64,000 bases of DNA from Streptomyces sp. NBC_01244 (GTDB lineage Bacteria; Actinomycetota; Actinomycetes; Streptomycetales; Streptomycetaceae), in the NCBI RefSeq assembly GCF_035987325.1, contig NZ_CP108488.1, forward strand, positions 6,882,001 to 6,946,000. The letters run 5' to 3'. Each line of letters begins with the position of its first letter. The stretch's first letter is position 1. The position numbers and the translations under genes are program-made. Below, piece by piece: positions 17,657 through 28,957 of this stretch. Under the pieces are notes generated by a model. That model saw nothing but the letters and a program-made list of their open reading frames with translations. It did no database searches and was not told the DNA's origin.

Positions 17657-18448
17657 TCAGAGCCGGCGCAGTACGGCCACGACCTTACCGAGGATGGTGG
17701 CCTCGTCGCCGGGGATCGGCTGGTAGGCGGCGTTGTGCGGGAGCAGCCAGACATGGCCGTCCTCGCGCTTGAAGCGCTTGACCGTGGCCTCGCCGTCGAG
17801 CATGGCGGCGACGATGTCGCCGTTCTCCGCGACCGGCTGGCGACGGACCGTGACCCAGTCGCCGTCACAGATCGCGGCCTCGATCATCGAATCGCCGACG
17901 ACCTTGAGGCAGAACAGCTCGCCGTCGCCGACGAGCTGGCGGGGGAGGGGGAAGACGTCCTCCACCGACTCCTCGGCGAGGATGGGGCCACCGGCCGCGA
18001 TCCGGCCGACCAGCGGCACGTACGAGGCCGCGGGCTTGCCCGTGGTGTCCGTGGGCTGCGAGCTGGGCTGGTCGGAGCCGCGCACCTCGTACGCCCGGGG
18101 GCGGTGGGGGTCGCGGCGCAGGAAGCCCTTGCGCTCCAGGGCCATCAGCTGGTGCGCGACCGAAGAGGTGCTGGACAGGCCGACCGCCTGGCCGATCTCC
18201 CGCATCGACGGCGGGTAGCCGCGCCGCTGCACCGAGTCGCGAATGACCTCGATGACCCTCCGCTGCCGGTCCGTGAGCCCGGAACTGTCGGCGCGGATGC
18301 CTGGAGGCCGCCCTGGCAGCGAGCGTGCGGGGCGTACGGGCTCCGCCTCCGGGTTCAGACTTGCGTCATTCATGGCATGCACCGGCTCAAGTCGGCTCTG
18401 GGAGCGGTTCTGGGCAGTGATGGTGGCACTGTCTGCGGTGGTGGTCAC
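17657..18448 (-). CDS. lexA: LexA, SOS-response repressor and autoprotease
   Basis: 263 residues on the minus strand. The GTG at 18448 is chosen because GAGAGGGG lies just upstream; an in-frame GTG at 18523 lies inside the operator. Winged-helix domain: [16 protein letters not shown] and [16 protein letters not shown]. Autoproteolysis residues are complete: cleavage bond A152-G153, nucleophile S187 in VVGDSMIE, general base K224 in ATVKRF. The N-terminal ~55 residues ([13 protein letters not shown] and on) are the disordered leader typical of Streptomyces LexA. Activated RecA triggers self-cleavage and derepression of DNA-repair genes. It is divergent from nrdR, 480 bases away, and carries a LexA box in its own promoter. 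Confidence 0.97.
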   Translation of the reverse strand: MTTTADSATITAQNRSQSRLEPVHAMNDASLNPEAEPVRPARSLPGRPPGIRADSSGLTDRQRRVIEVIRDSVQRRGYPPSMREIGQAVGLSSTSSVAHQLMALERKGFLRRDPHRPRAYEVRGSDQPSSQPTDTTGKPAASYVPLVGRIAAGGPILAEESVEDVFPLPRQLVGDGELFCLKVVGDSMIEAAICDGDWVTVRRQPVAENGDIVAAMLDGEATVKRFKREDGHVWLLPHNAAYQPIPGDEATILGKVVAVLRRL

Positions 18449-18514
18449 GTCGTCGGCCCCTCTCGAAATGTTCTCCCTAGCTGGACAACGGTAGTTGCTT
18501 TCGAAAGGTTGCGC

Positions 18515-18530
18515 CAAACACACGTTCGAG
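18515..18530 (-). promoter_or_regulatory. LexA (SOS) box, autoregulatory
   Basis: Read on the minus strand this is CTCGAACGTGTGTTTG, which contains GAAC-N4-GTTT, one base from the actinobacterial/Gram-positive SOS core GAAC-N4-GTTC flanked by TC. It lies ~70 bases before the lexA start, consistent with the known autoregulation of lexA. Confidence 0.85.
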
Positions 18531-18748
18531 TGAAAAATCGGAGATCACCCACCGTGTTCACTTCGTGAGGTGTATATGCCGCCGGTGGGCCGTCCGGACC
18601 GAACGGGGGTTCGGCTGCGGAACCACTGCTTACGGTACCCTTCCGGGTCGGGTCGCCACCGTCCGGGTCTGCGCTCAGTGTGGCACCGCGAAGCCTGTTA
18701 TCCGGCCACCGGACGCCGCGACACGCGGAGCGGTGTAAATCCACCACA

Positions 18749-18795
18749 ACCCAAGATCTAGTGGTTGGATGAGCGCTGCCACCCAGAAGTTGTGG
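18749..18795 (+). promoter_or_regulatory. Pair of NrdR boxes upstream of nrdR-nrdJ
   Basis: ACCCAAGATCTAGTGG (18749-18764) and CACCCAGAAGTTGTGG (18780-18795) both resemble the 16-bp NrdR consensus (acaCwAtATaTwgtgt). Their offset is 31 bases, about three helical turns, the arrangement known for cooperative NrdR binding. Likely function: NrdR repression of its own operon when dATP is high. Confidence 0.7.
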
Positions 18796-18928
18796 TCCCC
18801 GGTCTGCCGGGGTCCCCGACATCGCATATGCTTGTGGCTGCTTCGAGAGCCTCCTGCAGAGCTTCGACTCTGCCGTTCAGGGGTCTCGCGAGGTGATTCA
18901 GTCGTGCCAAGAGGAGGGTGAGGGAACC

Positions 18929-19438
18929 ATGCACTGCCCCTTCTGCAGGCACCCCGACAGCCGTGTCGTCGACAGTCGCACCACCGACGACGGCACGTCG
19001 ATCCGCCGGCGCCGCCAGTGCCCCGACTGCTCCCGTCGCTTCACGACGGTGGAGACGGCCTCGCTGATGGTGATCAAGCGCAGCGGGGTGACGGAACCCT
19101 TCAGCCGTACCAAGGTCATCTCCGGCGTGCGCAAGGCGTGCCAGGGGCGGCCGGTCACCGAGGACGCCCTCGCCAAACTCGGCCAGCGGGTCGAGGAGGC
19201 GCTGCGCGCCACCGGGAGCGCCGAGCTGACCACCCACGACGTGGGTCTGGCCATACTCGGCCCGTTGCAGGACCTCGACTTGGTCGCGTACCTCCGGTTC
19301 GCGTCCGTTTACAAGGCGTTCGACACACTCGAAGACTTCGAGACCGCCATCGCGGAACTCCGCGTGCCGCGGCCTCATGAAGAGTGCGAGCCCGGTGGGA
19401 CCGTTCCGGTCCCCGTGCCCGCCTCCGCCGCCGACTGA
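18929..19438 (+). CDS. nrdR: NrdR, transcriptional repressor of ribonucleotide reductase genes
   Basis: 169 residues from the ATG at 18929, with GAGGAGGGTGAGGG upstream. Zinc ribbon at the N-terminus (MHCPFC, then CPDC, at residues ~3-6 and 31-34), the [15 protein letters not shown] signature, then an ATP-cone domain ([20 protein letters not shown]). NrdR senses the ATP/dATP balance and represses RNR genes through NrdR boxes. It is followed after 144 bases by nrdJ, and paired NrdR boxes precede it, so the operon is probably self-controlled. Length and motifs are normal. Confidence 0.97.
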   Translation: MHCPFCRHPDSRVVDSRTTDDGTSIRRRRQCPDCSRRFTTVETASLMVIKRSGVTEPFSRTKVISGVRKACQGRPVTEDALAKLGQRVEEALRATGSAELTTHDVGLAILGPLQDLDLVAYLRFASVYKAFDTLEDFETAIAELRVPRPHEECEPGGTVPVPVPASAAD

Positions 19439-19582
19439 CCGGAGGGTCCGTTCCGCGCCGTACGTGCGTCGTGGAACGGCCGGTGGGTCTGGCGAAGAAG
19501 ACGTAGATACAAGACACACAGCACCGTGCCGCGGAATAGCGCTGGCACTTTAGGGCGTTTTGCCCTCATTGGGAGGAACGGC

Positions 19583-22477
<2,895 letters not shown>

Positions 22478-22490
22478 AGATAGGCGGAGT

Positions 22491-22576
22491 CGCGTCGAAC
22501 GGACCATTCGACGCGATCTGCCAACTCGCCTGACCTGCGGGTTCGAAGGGGACCGGCCATGGGCTGGTCCCCTTCG
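22491..22576 (+). terminator. Tandem hairpins after nrdJ
   Basis: Hairpin 1: CGCGTCGAA (22491-22499) pairs with 22507-22515, loop 7. Hairpin 2: CGAAGGGGACC (22544-22554) pairs with 22566-22576, loop 11. They lie 14 and 67 bases after the nrdJ stop and probably end the nrdRJ transcript. Confidence 0.75.
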
Positions 22577-22721
22577 GCGTGTCCTGGAGGCGCTGGAGCA
22601 ACGGACCTCATGGCTCCCGTCGCTCGCTTCGATGGTGGCCGCACACGGGGGCTTGTCACGGTGACGCCTGCCATGGCAGGCTCCAGGCCATGATCAAGAG
22701 AATCGAGTCCTCCGTCCGCCG

Positions 22722-23840
22722 ATGAGCGAGACGACCGGGACAGGACTGCCCGGATCACCGACAGCACTGTTCGACCACGCGCTCCGGCTCCATCGGCTTG
22801 CTCCAGGCGAGCCGCTTGCGCGCGACGGAGAACCGTATCCCGACAACGGGTTGCACCGTGGTGGGCAAGGACCGAAGGCGCCTAGGGACCGGCAGTCGGC
22901 CGGCAAGGACGCGGCTCTCATCCTTGACGCGCATTTCGCGCGGGCCGTTGCCCCTCCCAGTGAGTTGGCCGATGCCTTCCACGATGTCTACGTTCCGATT
23001 CACCACAACGCACACATCGCCGCCGCGGCTGAGCGGGCGGACCGAGAGCGCGTCCGGCAAACGGGCCGGTGGTTGGTCCGGCACGGGACCGATCGATGCT
23101 CGGTCACCATGGGGCTTGCCTTGGTCGCCGCCGTGGGAACAGCCGACGACATCCCCCTGATTCAGACGATCGGGCTGCTCTCCAACCACTTCGGGCCACT
23201 GGCGGCGCACGCTTTCGAACGTCAGCCCGGAGGAGTCGAGGCTCTGCTCTGGCTCGGCGAGCGAGTCACAGGCTGGGGACGCGTCTATGTCGTTGAAGCT
23301 CTCTGCAGACTCGACGACCCAATGGCCCGATCGTGGCTGCTTCGCAGAGCCTGTGACGGCGATTACCTCAACGGCTACTTCGCAGGCAAGGTCGCCACGG
23401 TCGGCAAACTCCATGAGGCGCTTGCAGACCTCGGTACTGACGGCGAGATGGTCGATCACGTCGGTCGGCTACTCCATCTGATGAGCGATTGCAGTGGGAT
23501 GGGACTGACCCTCGGCCACTACCCCCACTCGGGCGCGGTCCTCGAAGCCCATGCCCGACATGTGGGTTCGCTCAGTCCGACCATCGAGCGCTACTTCACG
23601 GTCGCGTTGCTTGCTCAGCACCTGACTGCCAAGTCTCCCCATGCCGCAGGGTGCACTGCGGAGCAACAGGAGGCGCTCCGTGTGACGTACCTGGAGGTGC
23701 TCGACCGAGAGCAGTGGACGAAGACCGCACGCGCCGGGCTCGCGGCGGCAGACAGCCGGATGCAGTGGCTGGCGGACCATCGGGCGCCGCAGTTGCGGCT
23801 GCATGCGTTCCCTGACCGAGAACCGGATGCCGAGGAATAG
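22722..23840 (+). CDS. Uncharacterised all-helical (HEAT-like) protein
   Basis: 372 residues, not recognised. Residues ~115-270 read as repeated amphipathic helices of HEAT/ARM style (LALVAAVGTADDIPLIQTIGLL, then LEALLWLGE-like and VYVVEALCRLDDP segments). No catalytic motif, signal peptide or membrane segment is visible. Third-position G/C is clearly lower than in the flanking genes (many codons such as CTT, GAT, GCT, TCA), and the gene falls where core synteny between nrdJ and the next conserved genes is interrupted, which suggests acquired DNA. The ATG at 22722 has only a weak upstream site. It may be an adaptor or immunity-type repeat protein, but nothing in the sequence proves this. Confidence 0.7.
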   Translation: MSETTGTGLPGSPTALFDHALRLHRLAPGEPLARDGEPYPDNGLHRGGQGPKAPRDRQSAGKDAALILDAHFARAVAPPSELADAFHDVYVPIHHNAHIAAAAERADRERVRQTGRWLVRHGTDRCSVTMGLALVAAVGTADDIPLIQTIGLLSNHFGPLAAHAFERQPGGVEALLWLGERVTGWGRVYVVEALCRLDDPMARSWLLRRACDGDYLNGYFAGKVATVGKLHEALADLGTDGEMVDHVGRLLHLMSDCSGMGLTLGHYPHSGAVLEAHARHVGSLSPTIERYFTVALLAQHLTAKSPHAAGCTAEQQEALRVTYLEVLDREQWTKTARAGLAAADSRMQWLADHRAPQLRLHAFPDREPDAEE

Positions 23841-23926
23841 CGCACGCCACGCGACCATGGTGCGGGGAGGTGCGACAGGGCATCCCTGAAGATCGTGGTG
23901 CGTCGAGCGGGGGAGTCGTGGAAGGC

Positions 23927-24751
23927 ATGTGGAGCGGTGACGAGCTGGACCTGGACGCTTACCTGGCGAGGGTCGGCTGGGAGGGCGGGGAACTCCGGGC
24001 GGACCTCGCGACGTTGAAGGCAGTACACCGGGCGCACACCGGTGCGATCGCCTTCGAGAGCCTGGACGTGTTGTTCGGCCGCCCCGTCGGGCTGGACGTC
24101 AAGACGGTCGAGGGCAAGCTCGTGCACCAGCGCCGCGGCGGCTACTGCTACGAGCAGAACACCCTGCTGGCAGCCGCCCTGGAGCGGATCGGCTTCGCGG
24201 TCTCCGGACGTGGCGCCCGCAACCGCAGCCGGGGGGATTCCCTGCTCGCGGTGACGCACGCCGTCCTCGTCGTCACCGTCGAGGGGGAGCCGTGGCTCTG
24301 TGACGCCGGGTTCGGCTGGCAGGGGCCGCGGGAGCCCGTCCCGCTGGCGAGCCCCGGCGCCGAAGTGCGGCAAGGGGAATGGGTGTTCCGCGTCCGGGAG
24401 GAGGCGGACGGGGTCCTCGCGCTCTGCGCATGGCGCGAGGGTGTCTGGCGCGACCTGTACGCCTTCGCCCCGCAGCCCTACCACCCCGTCGACTACGTGG
24501 TGCTGAACCACTACAGCTCCTCGCACCCCCGCTCCTCCTTCCTCGGCCGGGCCATCGTCCAGTACCCGGGCGACGCCGCCCGGCTGGCCCTCGTGGGCCG
24601 GGAGCTCTCCCGGCTGCTGCCCGACGGACGGATGGAGCGGCGGGAGGTGGCGGCCGGGGAACTGCTCGCCCTGCTCGGCCGGGAGTTCGGGCTTCGGCTG
24701 TCCGAGCGGGACGCGGACGAACTCCTTCGGTTGTACCGCGCCGAGGACTGA
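23927..24751 (+). CDS. nat: Arylamine N-acetyltransferase
   Basis: 274 residues from the ATG at 23927; GGGGGAG 11 bases upstream fits best, and length then equals the family norm (~275). Catalytic triad is complete: C74 in RRGGYCYEQN, H111 in THAVLVV, D126 in CDAGFGW. NAT enzymes transfer acetyl groups from acetyl-CoA to arylamines and hydrazines, and in actinomycetes sometimes act in amide or ansamycin-type metabolism; here there is no biosynthetic neighbour, so a detoxification or general role is more likely. Cytosolic, single gene. Confidence 0.93.
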   Translation: MWSGDELDLDAYLARVGWEGGELRADLATLKAVHRAHTGAIAFESLDVLFGRPVGLDVKTVEGKLVHQRRGGYCYEQNTLLAAALERIGFAVSGRGARNRSRGDSLLAVTHAVLVVTVEGEPWLCDAGFGWQGPREPVPLASPGAEVRQGEWVFRVREEADGVLALCAWREGVWRDLYAFAPQPYHPVDYVVLNHYSSSHPRSSFLGRAIVQYPGDAARLALVGRELSRLLPDGRMERREVAAGELLALLGREFGLRLSERDADELLRLYRAED

Positions 24752-24783
24752 CCCGGGCCCCGCCGGGACCGTACGATGGCGCA

Positions 24784-25389
24784 GTGCTGGTCAAGTGGAT
24801 TCGCTGCACGGTGACGGACCGACGCGGGTTCGAGCGCGGGCAGCGCAAATGGGCGGGACTGCCGGGGGAACCGGGATTCCGGGGGCAGGGCGGCGGCTGG
24901 AGCCGGGGCCGGCAGGGGGTGGCGCACGTCTTCACCTTCTGGGAGAGCCGTTCCTTCTACGACTCCTTCATGGCCCGCTCGCACGACCGGCTGGCCGCTT
25001 CGCAGAACGGCACCTACACCGACGCGCGGGTCACGCTCTTCGACCACCGCTTCGACGTGAAGACCGGCTTCGAGCCGCGGTTCACCGACGCCGACGTCGT
25101 CAGGGTCGCCCACACCCGGGTGCGGGAGGGCCGCGTGGACCATTTCGCGCTCATGCAGGAGAAGGTCTGGAACCCGGCCATGGCGGGTTCGCCCGGCATG
25201 GTCCGTGGCCTCTTCGGCGAGGCTCCGGGCCGTGAGTTCCTGGTGCTGTCGATGTGGCACGCGGCGGCCGAACACGGCAAGTACCGGCAGGAGCGCGTCG
25301 AGCGGCTGTCGCTGCGCGCCCAGATCCAGGCCGACGTGGAGGCCCTCACCGGGGACGTCGTCGACCTCGAACCCTCCTGGACGGTCTGA
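24784..25389 (+). CDS. DUF4937 / YdbC-family protein
   Basis: 201 residues from the GTG at 24784; the longer upstream reading overlaps the NAT gene in another frame. The opening V-L-V-K-W-I-R-C-T-V and later GGWSRGRQGVAHVF, FWESRSFYDSFMARSHD are the recognisable family pattern. Two similar halves of antibiotic-biosynthesis-monooxygenase-like (ferredoxin fold) type are plausible (WESRSFYDSF and LSMWHAAAEHGKY). No catalytic residues are known for the family. It starts 33 bases after nat and may be co-transcribed with it. Confidence 0.75.
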   Translation: MLVKWIRCTVTDRRGFERGQRKWAGLPGEPGFRGQGGGWSRGRQGVAHVFTFWESRSFYDSFMARSHDRLAASQNGTYTDARVTLFDHRFDVKTGFEPRFTDADVVRVAHTRVREGRVDHFALMQEKVWNPAMAGSPGMVRGLFGEAPGREFLVLSMWHAAAEHGKYRQERVERLSLRAQIQADVEALTGDVVDLEPSWTV

Positions 25390-25510
25390 CCCGTACGCCG
25401 CGGGCGGCCCCCCGCCGGAGAGCCGGCCGCCGGGCCGCCGCAGGGCCGCCGCCGGGGCCGTACGGCGTGCCCGGTCCGCGCGCCCGCCGATGGCCGAATA
25501 GGGTCGTGGG

Positions 25511-26170
25511 ATGGTACGACCACGGCGCATCGTCCTTGTCCGGCACGGGGAATCGGAGGGCAATGCCGATGACACGGTGTACGAGCGGGAGCCCGACCAC
25601 GCCCTACGGCTGACTCCCACCGGGCGCGAGCAGGCCTCGGAGGCCGGCGGACGCCTGCGCGAGCTCTTCGGGGACGAGCACGTCAGCGCGTACGTCTCGC
25701 CGTACCGCCGGACCCTGCAGACCTTCCGGGAGCTGCGCCTGGACCCGACGCGCGTGCGGATGCGCGAGGAGCCGAGGCTGCGCGAGCAGGACTGGGGGAA
25801 CTGGCAGGAGCGGGAGGAAGTGCGGCTGCAGAAGGCCTACCGGGACGCGTACGGGCACTTCTTCTACCGCTTCGCGCAGGGGGAGTCGGGCGCGGACGTC
25901 TACGACCGGGTCGGGGCCTTCCTGGAGAGCCTCTACCGCAGCTTCGAGGCCCCGGACCATCCGGAGAACGTGCTGCTCGTGACGCACGGCCTGACGATGA
26001 GGCTGTTCTGCATGCGCTGGTTCCACTGGTCCGTGGCCGAGTTCGAAGCCCTCTCCAACCCGGGCAACGGCGAATACCGGGTGCTCATGCTGGGTTCCGA
26101 CGGCCGGTACCGGATGGACCGCCCGTTTGAGCGGTGGACCACACCCGAGCCTTATGACCTGGACGGCTAG
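25511..26170 (+). CDS. Histidine phosphatase family protein (phosphoglycerate mutase-like)
   Basis: 219 residues. The catalytic motif is LVRHGESEGN at residues ~9-18. The usual second arginine lies in SPYRRTLQTF, the acidic residue in REQDWGNW, and the second His in LLVTHGLTMRLF. This is the phosphohistidine branch acting on small phosphoesters; the true substrate is not predictable. It lies 11 bases ahead of the ADP-ribosylglycohydrolase gene, so the two are probably one operon, which hints at nucleotide or ADP-ribose metabolism, but this is inference only. Confidence 0.88.
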   Translation: MVRPRRIVLVRHGESEGNADDTVYEREPDHALRLTPTGREQASEAGGRLRELFGDEHVSAYVSPYRRTLQTFRELRLDPTRVRMREEPRLREQDWGNWQEREEVRLQKAYRDAYGHFFYRFAQGESGADVYDRVGAFLESLYRSFEAPDHPENVLLVTHGLTMRLFCMRWFHWSVAEFEALSNPGNGEYRVLMLGSDGRYRMDRPFERWTTPEPYDLDG

Positions 26171-26181
26171 AGTGACGCGCG

Positions 26182-27096
26182 ATGACCGCTGACTCCTCTC
26201 CCGAAGGGCGCTACGCACGCGCCATGGCCAGCCTCCGCGGGCTGGCCCTGGGCGACGCACTGGGATCCCAGTACTTCGTCCCCGTGAACTACCCGCTGCT
26301 CAAGCGGCGCGAGCTGCCCGTCGGCAGCGATCCGTGGCAGTGGACCGACGACACCGAGATGGCCTGCTCGGTGGTGGCCGTGCTCGCCGCGCACGGCCGG
26401 GTGGACCAGGACGCGCTGGCCGCCTCCTTCGCCCACCACCACGACTTCGACCGCGGCTACGGGCCCGCCGTGAACCGGATGCTGCGCCTGATCCGGGAGG
26501 GCGCGGACTGGCGCACGCTCGCCGCGGAACTGTTCAACGGGCAGGGCTCCTGGGGCAACGGCGCGGCCATGCGGGTCGCCCCCCTGGGTGCCTGGTACGC
26601 CGACGACCCGGAACAGGCCACGCACCAGGCGGAGATCTCCGCGTACACCACCCACCAGCACCGCGAAGCGGTGTGCGGCGCCATGGCCGTGGCCGCCGCG
26701 GCCGCGCTGGCGGCCGATCCGGCCGGGCCGCCGAAGGCCGCCGACCTGCTGGACGGCGTGATCGCGCTGGTCCCGCGGAGCGCGGTGGGCGCCGGGGTGC
26801 GGCGCGCGCGCGACATGCTCGACTACGGCGACGCGACCACCGTCGCCGCCGTACTGGGCTGCGGGCGGCGCACCAGCGCCCACGACACCGTGCCGTTCGC
26901 CCTGTGGTCGGCGGCACGGGGCCTGGACGACTACGAGCGGGCCTTCTGGACCACCGCCCAGGTGGGCGGAGACGTGGACACCACCTGCGCGATCGTCGGC
27001 GGAGTGCTGGGCGCACGCGGGGACGCGGTGCTGCCGCAGGCCTGGCTGGCCCGGACCGAGGCACTGCCGGCCTGGCTGCCGGAGGCGGCGGGGTAG
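26182..27096 (+). CDS. ADP-ribosylglycohydrolase (DraG family)
   Basis: 304 residues. Family signatures for the Mg/Mn site: GLALGDALGS near the N-terminus, WTDDTEMA (~52-59), WGNGAAMRVAPLG in the middle and GGDVDTTCAIVGGVLGA near the C-terminus. These enzymes remove ADP-ribose from proteins (Arg-, Ser- or dinitrogenase reductase-type) or related small molecules. Cytosolic. The gene follows the phosphatase gene by 11 bases. No cognate ADP-ribosyltransferase is encoded nearby. Confidence 0.9.
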   Translation: MTADSSPEGRYARAMASLRGLALGDALGSQYFVPVNYPLLKRRELPVGSDPWQWTDDTEMACSVVAVLAAHGRVDQDALAASFAHHHDFDRGYGPAVNRMLRLIREGADWRTLAAELFNGQGSWGNGAAMRVAPLGAWYADDPEQATHQAEISAYTTHQHREAVCGAMAVAAAAALAADPAGPPKAADLLDGVIALVPRSAVGAGVRRARDMLDYGDATTVAAVLGCGRRTSAHDTVPFALWSAARGLDDYERAFWTTAQVGGDVDTTCAIVGGVLGARGDAVLPQAWLARTEALPAWLPEAAG

Positions 27097-27170
27097 GGGG
27101 AGGAGCGGGGGTGGCGGCGGTCCGCGCCGGTTCGTACCCCTCCGTTTGTCACGGTCCTGCCACAGGCCTC

Positions 27171-27210
27171 TTTTGAGCCTGTTCAAAACTGCATGCGACC
27201 GGCCTACTCT
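27171..27210 (+). promoter_or_regulatory. Promoter with TTTTGA/TCAAAA operator before the DUF4173 gene
   Basis: TTTTGA (27171-27176) and TCAAAA (27183-27188) form a 6-bp inverted repeat with a 6-base spacer, strikingly A/T-rich for this genome. It overlaps a candidate -35 (GTTCAA, 27181-27186) set 18 bases from a -10-like TACTCT (27205-27210). The gene starts at 27269. Confidence 0.5.
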
Positions 27211-27268
27211 GTCGGCTTCGCCACCCCCGCCTGATGGCCGGGGGCGGCCGACAGGGGAGGGGAACCCG

Positions 27269-28957
27269 ATGTCAGCAGAGAACGCCGAGACGGCGGACAC
27301 CGCGGGTGCCGCGGGTGCCGCGGGTGCGGGGGCCGACGCAGGGTCCGCTCCGCCCGCGCCCGTACCGCCCGCACCGGCACCGCCCGCACCGCCCGGCTGG
27401 GATCCCAAGGCCTGGCGGGCCCACCAGTTGCGCAAGGAGCGTGCCGCCTCCGGTGCCTGGTCGATGGCCCCGCTCGCCTGGGCCGAGGCCGCGCGCCCGG
27501 CCGCGGTCGGACCGGTACCGGCCGTCGTGCTGGGCGCCGTACTCGCCTCCGGCATCGCCGCTTCCCTGCTCCTCGGCGAGGGGCTGGGGCCGGGCCTGCT
27601 GCTCGCGGTGGTGCCGGCGCTGCTCGCCGCCTACGCGGCCGCCCGCGCGGCCGGCCGCAGGCTGCGCCCGTGGACCGCGCTCTGGGTGCTGGGCTGCCTC
27701 GCGCTGCTCGCCGTGCCCGCCCTGCGCGCCTCCGCTTGGCCGGCCGTGACGGCCCTGCTCGCGGCCCTCCTGACGGGCGCCCTGGCCCTGCACGGCAGCC
27801 GCAGCTGGCCCGGCATCCTGCTCGGGCCGGTCGGCCTCCTCGACTCCGCCGTCCTCGGGGTGCGCTGGGTCTGGAGCGGCCTGCGCTCGCGCGGCGAGGG
27901 GCGCCGGGAGCGCTGGCTGCCGGTGGCGAAGGCCGTCGTGGTGGCGGTGGTCCTGCTGGCGCTCTTCGGCACGCTGTTCGCCTCCGCCGACGCCGCGTTC
28001 GCGGACCTGCTGAGCGGGCTGACCCCCGACATCAGCGGTATGGGCGGCCCGGTGCGGTTCCTGCTCTTCGCGCTGGGTCTCGTCGTCGCGATCGCCGTCG
28101 CCCGCGCGGCGGCCGCCCCTTCCCGCTGGGACCGCATCGAGGTGCGCCCGGGGAAGGCGCGCTCCCGGGTGGAGTGGGCCCTTCCGCTCATCGTGCTGAA
28201 CCTGCTCTTCGCCGCCTTCAACGCCGTCCAGCTCGCCGTCCTCTTCGGCGGCTACCGCAAGGTCCTGGAGGCCACCGGCCTCACCTACGCCGAGTACGCG
28301 CGCCAGGGCTTCTGGCAGCTGCTCTGGGCCACCCTGCTCACCCTCGCCGTCATCGCGCTGGCCCTGCGCTGGGCCCCGCGGGGCGGAGCGGGCGACCGGC
28401 GGCTGGTGCGCGTCGTGCTCGGCACGCTCTGCGTGCTGACCCTCGTGGTCGTCGCCTCGGCGCTCCGCCGCATGGACCTGTACGTGGACGCGTACGGCCT
28501 GACCAGGCTGCGGCTGTCGGTCGCCGGTGTGGAGCTGTGGCTCGGGCTGGTCATCGTACTGATCATGGCCGGCGGGCTGTTCGGCGCGCGCTGGCTGCCG
28601 CGCGCGGTCGCGGGGAGCGCCGTGGCGGCCGTACTGGCCTTCGGGATGATGTCTCCGGACGGGGTGATCGCGGAGGGCAACGTCACGCGGTACGAGCAGG
28701 ACGGCAAGATCGACCTGGCCTACTTCCAGTCCCTGTCGGCGGACGCGGTACCCGCCCTGGACCGGCTGCCCGAGCCCCGGCGTTCCTGCGCCCTGCGCGG
28801 GATCGCCAGGGAGCTGGCGGGGGCGGGCCGCACACCCTGGTACGCGACGAGCCTGGGGGAGCGCCGGGCCCGGGAGATCCTGAGCGAGCGCGGGGTGAGC
28901 GCCTCGTACGAGGAGTGCAGGAGCCTGGGGACCTTCGGGAGCCGGGTGGAGTACTGA
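27269..28957 (+). CDS. DUF4173/DUF4153 multi-pass membrane protein
   Basis: 562 residues from the ATG at 27269 (GGGGAGGGG upstream). The first ~45 residues are a Pro/Ala-rich cytosolic tail ending in WDPKAWRAHQLRKER. About 11-12 hydrophobic segments follow. The family-type region AFADLLSGLTPDISG and the C-terminal Y-E-Q-D-G-K-I-D-L-A-Y-F-Q-S-L-S-A-D-A-V-P-A motif match DUF4173 proteins. The role is unknown; no pump or catalytic signature is seen. The gene is monocistronic with a palindromic operator at its promoter. Confidence 0.82.
   Translation: MSAENAETADTAGAAGAAGAGADAGSAPPAPVPPAPAPPAPPGWDPKAWRAHQLRKERAASGAWSMAPLAWAEAARPAAVGPVPAVVLGAVLASGIAASLLLGEGLGPGLLLAVVPALLAAYAAARAAGRRLRPWTALWVLGCLALLAVPALRASAWPAVTALLAALLTGALALHGSRSWPGILLGPVGLLDSAVLGVRWVWSGLRSRGEGRRERWLPVAKAVVVAVVLLALFGTLFASADAAFADLLSGLTPDISGMGGPVRFLLFALGLVVAIAVARAAAAPSRWDRIEVRPGKARSRVEWALPLIVLNLLFAAFNAVQLAVLFGGYRKVLEATGLTYAEYARQGFWQLLWATLLTLAVIALALRWAPRGGAGDRRLVRVVLGTLCVLTLVVVASALRRMDLYVDAYGLTRLRLSVAGVELWLGLVIVLIMAGGLFGARWLPRAVAGSAVAAVLAFGMMSPDGVIAEGNVTRYEQDGKIDLAYFQSLSADAVPALDRLPEPRRSCALRGIARELAGAGRTPWYATSLGERRAREILSERGVSASYEECRSLGTFGSRVEY

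Larger units (their letters stand above)
18449..18928. promoter_or_regulatory. Divergent lexA / nrdR control region
   Basis: 480 bases without a gene. It contains the lexA ribosome-binding site and SOS box (left end), the paired NrdR boxes (18749-18795), a small hairpin with CCCCGG/CCGGGG arms (18797-18812), and a candidate nrdR -10 hexamer TATGCT (18837-18842). Bases 18540-18740 show no recognisable element. Confidence 0.7.

Noticed and set aside
19439..19582. B12 riboswitch before nrdJ
   Set aside because: No B12-box or supporting helices are visible in this short gap.
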